Part shown: positions 59,208 to 64,000 of the stretch, piece by piece
Position numbering within the stretch: the stretch's first letter is position 1
Layout of the letters: every line of letters begins with the position of its first letter
Source of the DNA: Streptomyces sp. SID12501
GTDB taxonomy: Bacteria; Actinomycetota; Actinomycetes; Streptomycetales; Streptomycetaceae
Assembly: GCF_010550245.1 (NCBI RefSeq)
Contig: NZ_JAAGLU010000037.1
Span: forward strand, 1-64,000
Direction: 5' to 3'
Length of the DNA: 64,000 bases
Translations under genes and position numbers: made by a program
The notes under the pieces: model-generated
The model's database searches: none
The model's input: the letters and a program-made list of their open reading frames with translations, nothing else
What the model was told of the DNA's origin: nothing

Positions 59208-60410
59208 TCAGGTGGTGGAGCCCGAGCGCAGTGTCGCCAGGTCGGACTTGACGGTGTTGATCGGGATGGCGAAGCCGAGGCCCGCGCTGCCCGCGTCCGA
59301 CGAGGACGAACTCGCCGAGTACATCGCGGAGTTGATGCCGATGATGTTGCCGTTCATGTCGATGAGCGCGCCGCCGGAGTTGCCCGGGTTGAGGGACGCG
59401 TCCGTCTGGAGGGCCTTGTACGTCGTGGTGGACGTACCGGTGTCGCCGTTGAACTGCTGGCCGCCGAACTCGAAGGGCCAGCTGCCGCTGCCGCCGCCCT
59501 GCTGTTGCTGCTGGCCCTGACTCTGGCTCTCCTCCGTGGCGACGGTGACGTCACGGTTGAGGGCGGACACGATGCCGCTGGTGACCGTGCCGGTCAGGCC
59601 CTCGGGAGAGCCGATCGCCACGACCTCGTCGCCGACCTGGACGCCGGCGGAGTCGCCGAGGGTCGCCGTCTTCAGACCGGAGGCGTTCTCCAGCTTGATG
59701 AGGGCCAGGTCCTTCTTGCTGTCGGTGCCGACGACCTTCGCGGTGTACGTCTTGCCGTCGCTCGTCGACACCTTGATCGACGAGGCACCGGTGATGACGT
59801 GGTTGTTGGTGATGATCTCGCCGTCGGACGTGATGATCACGCCGGAGCCGGTCGACGAACCCGCGTTCGAGGTCGCGTTGATCTCGACGATGCTCGGGCT
59901 GACCGCCGCGGCGACCCCGGAGACCGTGCCCTTGGCGCTCGACGGCACCACGTTGGTGCTGGTGCTGCTGGAGGTGACGGCGGAGTTCGAGTTGGTGAGC
60001 TCCTGGATGCCGTACGCCGTGCCGCCGCCTATCGCCGCGGCCACGATCGCCACGGCGGCGAGGAGGGCGAAGGGGCCCTTCGCACGCTTCTTGCGCCCGG
60101 CGGGAACCTCGTCGGCCGGAGCCTCGGCGAGCAGGGTGGCGGTGGCCGCGGGCTGCTCGTACGGCGCCTGTTGGCCGTACGGAGCCTGCTGGGCCTGCGG
60201 AGCCTGGGGCTGGATCTCGGCCGGTTCCCGGTACGCGGGCTGCTGGACCGTCGGCGGCTCGTACGCCGGCGGGGGCGGCCACTCGGGGTTCACCGGAGAG
60301 GAAGTCTGGGGGGTGGGGGCGGAAGCGTACTGCTGCTGGGGGTACGCCGACTGCGGCTCGTGGCCCTGGGGGGTCTCGTACTCGCCGCTGCGGCGGAAGC
60401 TCTCGGTCAT
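59208..60410 (-). CDS. Membrane-anchored HtrA/DegP-like serine protease (no PDZ)
   Basis: The 400-residue protein has a long Pro/Gln-rich cytoplasmic N-terminus (residues 1-110), a membrane helix (GPFALLAAVAIVAAAIGGGT) and an extracellular trypsin-like domain with His204 (TNNHVITG), Asp234 (KKDLALIK) and Ser345 (LNPGNSGGALI). No PDZ domain follows. The family degrades or senses misfolded envelope proteins; mycobacterial PepD is a relative. It is upstream of, and on the same strand as, a two-component system. Confidence 0.92.
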   Translation of the reverse strand: MTESFRRSGEYETPQGHEPQSAYPQQQYASAPTPQTSSPVNPEWPPPPAYEPPTVQQPAYREPAEIQPQAPQAQQAPYGQQAPYEQPAATATLLAEAPADEVPAGRKKRAKGPFALLAAVAIVAAAIGGGTAYGIQELTNSNSAVTSSSTSTNVVPSSAKGTVSGVAAAVSPSIVEINATSNAGSSTGSGVIITSDGEIITNNHVITGASSIKVSTSDGKTYTAKVVGTDSKKDLALIKLENASGLKTATLGDSAGVQVGDEVVAIGSPEGLTGTVTSGIVSALNRDVTVATEESQSQGQQQQQGGGSGSWPFEFGGQQFNGDTGTSTTTYKALQTDASLNPGNSGGALIDMNGNIIGINSAMYSASSSSSDAGSAGLGFAIPINTVKSDLATLRSGSTT

Positions 60411-60533
60411 GGAAGAGAGCTTGTCCCGTCAGCATGAGAGCTGGCTGAGTGCTCCCTGAGAAGCCCGACAGAAGCTCGTATGCCCGAAATAAAGAGGTCA
60501 GGGACCTGCGACCTGCGTACTGGTGCGTACCGG

Positions 60534-61559
60534 CTACTCGCAGCCGCAGGAGCGCCGGGTCACCAGCCGTGACGGGAACAGCTTCAGCCGCTCGCGCCGC
60601 GCCCCCGCCACCCGTACCCCGTCGTCGAGGACCAGGTCGACGGCCGCGCGGGCCATGCCCGGGCGGTCGGAGGCGACGGTGGTGAGGGGCGGGTCGGCCA
60701 GGGCCGCTTCCTTGATGTCGTCGAAGCCGGCCACCGCCAGCTCGCCGGGGACGTCGATGCGCAGCTCGCGCGCCGCGCGCAGCAGGCCGATCGCCTGGTC
60801 GTCGGTGGAGCAGAAGATGGCCGGGGGACGGCGGGCCGGGTCGGCGAGGATCTCCAGGGCGGCCTTGTAGGCGTCGTACCGGTTGTAGAGGGCCTCGAAG
60901 AGGCGGCCCTCCGTGGAGACACCGGCCTCGTCCATCGCGCGCCGCCAGCCCTGGACGTGGTCCGAGACGGGGTCGCCGACCGCCGGGGTCTCGGCGATGC
61001 CGCCCATACAGGCGACGTACTCGTAGCCGTGCTCCAGCAGGTGGCGGACGGCGAGGTGGGCGCCGCCGAGGTCGTCGATGACGACGGCGGCGTCGTCTAT
61101 CGCCTCGGGGCGTTCGTGCAGGAGGACGACCCGGGCGTCCCAGGCCTCGATCTCCGCCGCCGCGTTGTCGTTCAGGGCGTGGCTGACGAGGATCAGCCCG
61201 GAGACCCGCATACCGAGGAAGGCCCGCAGATAGTGGACCTCGCGCTCGGCGATGTAGTCGGAGTTGCCGACCAGCACCATCTTTCCGCGCTCGGACGCCG
61301 CCTGTTCGACCGCGTGCGCCATCTCCCCGAAGAAGGGCTGGCGCGCGTCCGGCACGATCAGGCCTATGAGGTCCGTGCGCCGCGACGCCATCGCCTGGGC
61401 TACCCGGTCGGGCCGGTAGCTCAGTTCCTTGATCGCGGCGAGGACACGCTCGCGCGTGGCCGGGGCAACCGGCCGGGGTCCGTTGTTGATGACATAGCTG
61501 ACGACGGCGGTGGAAGTACCCGCCAGCCGAGCCACATCATCCCTAGTCACCTTGGCCAC
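60534..61559 (-). CDS. LacI-family transcriptional regulator
   Basis: The 341-residue protein has a LacI helix-turn-helix (VTRDDVARLAGTSTAVVSYV, then INNGPRPVAPATRERVLAAI) and a periplasmic-binding-type sensor domain (DLIGLIVPDARQPFFGEM, VSGLILVSHALND, ALEILADPARRPPAIFCSTD). It represses sugar-type genes until a ligand binds; the ligand is unknown. Start is GTG at 61559 (VAKVTRDDV). A C-terminal Cys pair (SCGCE) is unusual. Confidence 0.94.
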   Translation of the reverse strand: MAKVTRDDVARLAGTSTAVVSYVINNGPRPVAPATRERVLAAIKELSYRPDRVAQAMASRRTDLIGLIVPDARQPFFGEMAHAVEQAASERGKMVLVGNSDYIAEREVHYLRAFLGMRVSGLILVSHALNDNAAAEIEAWDARVVLLHERPEAIDDAAVVIDDLGGAHLAVRHLLEHGYEYVACMGGIAETPAVGDPVSDHVQGWRRAMDEAGVSTEGRLFEALYNRYDAYKAALEILADPARRPPAIFCSTDDQAIGLLRAARELRIDVPGELAVAGFDDIKEAALADPPLTTVASDRPGMARAAVDLVLDDGVRVAGARRERLKLFPSRLVTRRSCGCE

Positions 61560-61664
61560 GCGCGGAGTCTACGCGGATGGACCCGCTCTGGGCAGGGCGT
61601 AAGGAATTCGTTCCACCCGCCCGGAGCGCGGACCATGCCGTGCGCCGTCACCCGGCCACCGAGG

Positions 61665-62465
61665 TCACGCCTCGGCGGTGACCTCGGACGACTCCGTGAC
61701 CGCGTCCAGGGCCGCCGTATCGCCCGTACCGCCCGCATCGTCCGACTTTGCGAGGGCCGCCTTGGCCTTCGCCTCGTCGCTCGTGCGGTCGCCCTTCTCC
61801 GGCGTAACGAATCGATAACCGACGTTGCGGACGGTCCCGATCAGCGACTCGTGCTCGACGCCGAGCTTCGCGCGCAGCCGTCGTACGTGCACGTCGACCG
61901 TCCGGGTGCCACCGAAGTAGTCGTAGCCCCAGACCTCCTGGAGGAGCTGTGCGCGCGTGAAGACACGGCCCGGGTGCTGGGCGAGGTACTTCAGGAGCTC
62001 GAACTCCTTGAAGGTGAGGTCGAGGACCCGGCCCTTCAGCTTCGCGCTGTACGTCGCCTCGTCGACCGAGAGGTCGCCGTTGCGGATCTCCATGGGGGAG
62101 TCGTCGTTGACGATCTGCTGCCGGCCCATGGCGAGCCGCAGTCGCGCCTCGACCTCGGCCGGACCGGCCGTGTCGAGGAGCACGTCGTCGATACCCCAGT
62201 CGGCGGTGACGGCCGCGAGGCCGCCCTCGGTGACGACGAGGATGAGCGGACAGCCGGGCCCGGTGGAGCGCAGGAGCTGACACAGGCTGCGCACCTGGGG
62301 CAGATCCCGCCGGCCGTCGATGAGGATGACGTCGGCACCTGGGGTGTCGACGAGAGCGGGGCCCTCGGCCGGAGCCACGCGCACGTTGTGCAGCAGCAGG
62401 CCGAGGGCGGGAAGTACCTCCGTCGACGGCTGGAGGGCATTGGTCAGGAGGAGAAGTGAACTCAT
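61665..62465 (-). CDS. glnR: GlnR, global nitrogen regulator (atypical OmpR-type)
   Basis: The 266-residue protein has an atypical receiver (no N-terminal acidic pair; VILIDGRRDLPQV keeps an Asp) and a standard OmpR winged helix (LDLTFKEFELLKYLAQHPGR, FGGTRTVDVHVRRLRAKLG, IGTVRNVGYRFV). Length, sequence and lack of a partner kinase fit Streptomyces GlnR, which activates glnA, amtB and nitrate/nitrite genes and represses gdhA under nitrogen limitation. The C-terminal 40 residues are Ala/Glu-rich. ATG at 62465. Confidence 0.95.
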   Translation of the reverse strand: MSSLLLLTNALQPSTEVLPALGLLLHNVRVAPAEGPALVDTPGADVILIDGRRDLPQVRSLCQLLRSTGPGCPLILVVTEGGLAAVTADWGIDDVLLDTAGPAEVEARLRLAMGRQQIVNDDSPMEIRNGDLSVDEATYSAKLKGRVLDLTFKEFELLKYLAQHPGRVFTRAQLLQEVWGYDYFGGTRTVDVHVRRLRAKLGVEHESLIGTVRNVGYRFVTPEKGDRTSDEAKAKAALAKSDDAGGTGDTAALDAVTESSEVTAEA

Positions 62466-62666
62466 CGAGTCCCACCTACCCGGATAGTCGTCGCCATACG
62501 GTCGTGCACGTTTAGCTCGCCCATAACGTCTGGTTCCTCCTCGGTCCCTGCGAGGACGTTGCGGCACTGCTGTACTGCTGCGCGATCTGCGTGGCGTACA
62601 CCTGCGGTTTCCTTCAGCGTTCCGCTTCGTAACCCGCTTCGTATACAGCGCCACCGAAAGCACAAA

Positions 62667-62696
62667 AGGACTCGGGGGCTGCGCTGCCCGAGTCCT
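62667..62696 (-). terminator. Terminator upstream of glnR, oriented toward it
   Basis: AGGACTCGGG and CCCGAGTCCT form a 10-bp perfect stem with a 10-base loop. On the minus strand it is followed by TTTT, so it acts on transcripts running leftward into the glnR promoter region. It lies in the divergent glnR-hydrolase gap, 200 bp upstream of glnR. Confidence 0.8.
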
Positions 62697-62717
62697 CTGC
62701 CCAGCAGAATAGCCCAC

Positions 62718-63605
62718 ATGAGCACTGGTTCGGCAGGTCATGTGACGCGATCTTTCACCGTCCCGAACTCTGAGACGGCCGATCGCACCCCTCTGCGGAG
62801 GTTTCTGACCACCGACGACGGGGTGACGATCGATGCCGTATACGAGCCGGGAGGCGTTGTATACGACACCTCGACGCCACTTTCCGATCACCTTTCCGAT
62901 CATCTCGTGTTCGTCGTCGCACACGGTTTCACGGGGGATGTGGACCGGCCGCACGTTCGACGGGTGGCGGAGGCGTTCGCGCAGTACGGGGCCGTGCTGA
63001 CGTTCTCCTTCCGAGGGCATGGGGCGTCCGGCGGACGCTCGACGGTCGGCGACCGCGAGGTCCTCGATCTGGCCGCCGCGGTCCGCTGGGCACGTGAGCT
63101 CGGGCACACCCGGGTGGCCACGGTCGGCTTCTCGATGGGTGGCTCGGTGGTCCTGCGGCACGCGGCGCTGTACGGGAGCTCCGGGGAGCGGAAGCGTGGG
63201 GGGCGCACGGGGGCGGCGTCGGACGTGGTGGTTTCGGTGAGTGCGCCGGCCCGTTGGTACTACCGGGGCACGGCCCCCATGCGGCGCGTGCACTGGCTGA
63301 TCACCCGCCCCGAGGGCCGCCTGGTGAGCCGCTACGGACTCCGTACGCGGATCCACGACCGGGACTGGAACCCCGTACCCCTCTCCCCGGTGGAGGCGGC
63401 GGCGCGGATAACACCGACCCCGCTGCTGATCGTGCACGGCGACCGGGACGGTTACTTCCCGGTGGACCACCCGCGGATGCTCGCGGAAGCGGCGGGCGAC
63501 ACGGCCGAACTGTGGCTGGAGCCGGGCATGGGCCACGCGGAGCACGCGGCGGACGACGAACTGCTGCGGCGCATAGGGGACTGGGCTGTCGCACAAGCGG
63601 GCTAG
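62718..63605 (+). CDS. Alpha/beta hydrolase
   Basis: The 295-residue protein has an alpha/beta hydrolase fold with FVVAHGFTGD (oxyanion), TVGFSMGGSVVLRHAALYG (nucleophile Ser), LLIVHGDRDGYFPVDH (acid Asp) and GMGHAEHAADD (His). Substrate unknown; similar proteins are esterases or lysophospholipase-like. An insertion rich in Gly/Arg (GSSGERKRGGRTGAASD) is between beta strands. ATG at 62718. It is divergent from glnR. Confidence 0.9.
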   Translation: MSTGSAGHVTRSFTVPNSETADRTPLRRFLTTDDGVTIDAVYEPGGVVYDTSTPLSDHLSDHLVFVVAHGFTGDVDRPHVRRVAEAFAQYGAVLTFSFRGHGASGGRSTVGDREVLDLAAAVRWARELGHTRVATVGFSMGGSVVLRHAALYGSSGERKRGGRTGAASDVVVSVSAPARWYYRGTAPMRRVHWLITRPEGRLVSRYGLRTRIHDRDWNPVPLSPVEAAARITPTPLLIVHGDRDGYFPVDHPRMLAEAAGDTAELWLEPGMGHAEHAADDELLRRIGDWAVAQAG

Positions 63606-63690
63606 CCTTGGCGGCGTCACAGACAACAGCGACAGGCAACAGCAGCAGACAATTGACTGCCGGCCGATCGAGGAAGCAGAGAACAGGCAG

Positions 63691-63945
63691 ATGCCAAAGG
63701 TCACGGTGCGCTACTGGGCCGCCGCGAAGGCCGCGGCCGGGATCGCCGAGGAGCCGTACGACGCGGCCACCCTCGCCGAGGCGCTGGACCAGGTCCGCGA
63801 GCGGCACCCCGGTGAACTCGTCCGCGTCCTGCGCCGATGCTCGTTCCTCATCGACGGTGACCCCGTGGGCACCCGCGAACATGAGACGGTACGGCTGGCC
63901 GAGGGCGGCACGGTCGAGGTGCTCCCGCCGTTCGCAGGAGGGTGA
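63691..63945 (+). CDS. MoaD/ThiS-family sulfur carrier protein
   Basis: The 84-residue ubiquitin-like protein (KVTVRYWAAAKAAAGIAEEP, ... LAEGGTVEVLPPFAGG) ends in the Gly-Gly tail that is adenylated and thiocarboxylated in MoaD-type carriers. It donates sulfur in molybdopterin or related synthesis. ATG at 63691 follows GAGAACAGG. No other moa gene is visible in the window. Confidence 0.9.
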   Translation: MPKVTVRYWAAAKAAAGIAEEPYDAATLAEALDQVRERHPGELVRVLRRCSFLIDGDPVGTREHETVRLAEGGTVEVLPPFAGG

Positions 63946-63955
63946 GCGCAGCGCT

Positions 63956-64000
63956 ATGAGCGACCAGCAGCGACATGGGCAGCAGTACGGCGAGTCGTAC
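63956..64000 (+). CDS. Start of a further gene (truncated by the window)
   Basis: ATG at 63956 opens a frame reading MSDQQRHGQQYGESY to the window end, after GGAGGG at the end of the MoaD-like gene. Too short to identify. Its position 10 bp after the MoaD-like stop suggests cotranscription. Confidence 0.6.
   Translation, partial: MSDQQRHGQQYGESY

Noticed and set aside
1..64000. CRISPR arrays, insertion sequences, integrases, tRNA genes and prophage genes
   Set aside because: I looked for spaced repeats, transposase motifs and tRNA arms on both strands and saw none. The short tandem repeats found are 9-11 bp and not CRISPR-like.

Overview
The window is chromosomal DNA from a Streptomyces species. 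Evidence: about 70% G+C with strong third-position GC bias, many GTG and TTG starts, stop/start overlaps of four bases between genes, a mycothiol synthase (MshD), GlnR, and families typical of the genus (DUF397, DUF5753-type regulators, CHAD, PstS behind PHO boxes). The order 5S rRNA - T4SS-like operon - pst operon - pit - ppk - mshD - 5'-nucleotidase - two-component system/serine protease - LacI - glnR matches, from memory, the core of the S. coelicolor chromosome around SCO4125-SCO4162. The backbone is therefore vertical core chromosome carrying strain-specific insertions.

Layout. 1-0.8 kb: the 5S rRNA ending an rrn operon, its terminator, and a GNAT acetyltransferase. 0.8-8.1 kb: a minus-strand operon that reads as a chromosomal type IV secretion-like machine (small two-helix VirB2-like protein, VirB8-like, VirB6/TrbL-like, PrgI/VirB4-N-domain protein, VirB4 ATPase, VirD4-like protein without a P-loop) with no relaxase. 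8.1-17 kb: an accessory block (S53 protease, XRE/DUF397/ATPase regulatory set, Uma2, Imm32-like protein, a lower-GC operon of five small secreted or membrane proteins, S1 protease). 17-19 kb: a two-domain wall hydrolase (lytic transglycosylase plus NlpC/P60, a plausible VirB1/CwlT-type partner of the T4SS-like operon) and a PAP2 phosphatase. 19-21 kb: a secreted berberine-bridge-type FAD oxidase.

21-25.4 kb: pstSCAB behind a clear PhoP box, with a strong hairpin between pstS and pstC. 25.4-27 kb: a secreted alpha/beta hydrolase. 27.2-32.6 kb: a second XRE/ATPase regulatory set, a SLOG-fold protein, and a complete graspetide RiPP cluster (precursor, ATP-grasp ligase, PIMT-like methyltransferase), each gene overlapping the next. 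32.6-40.3 kb: phosphate and metal genes (pit/DUF47, a CsoR-type regulator with a palindromic operator, a lipoprotein, Nudix, CHAD, ppk). 40.4-44.9 kb: a GntR(YtrA)-ABC exporter operon behind a perfect 14+14 bp palindrome, then mshD.

45-50.9 kb: a secreted 5'-nucleotidase; two tandem paralogous Lys/Pro-rich micropeptides (38 and 45 residues) directly upstream of an ABC exporter; an orphan OmpR-type regulator; a PH-domain membrane protein. 50.9-54.2 kb: a pectate lyase-pectinesterase fusion divergent from an AraC regulator. 54.3-56.7 kb: a third XRE/DUF397 pair and a toxin-antitoxin-like gene pair. 56.6-64 kb: a sensor kinase and response regulator, a small protein, an HtrA-like protease, LacI, glnR, an alpha/beta hydrolase, a MoaD-like protein and the start of one more gene.

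The best candidates for undescribed biology are the twin-micropeptide/ABC exporter locus (47.1-49.4 kb), the five-gene small-protein operon (14.2-15.8 kb) and the relaxase-free T4SS-like machine. The graspetide cluster belongs to a recognised class, but its product looks uncharacterised.
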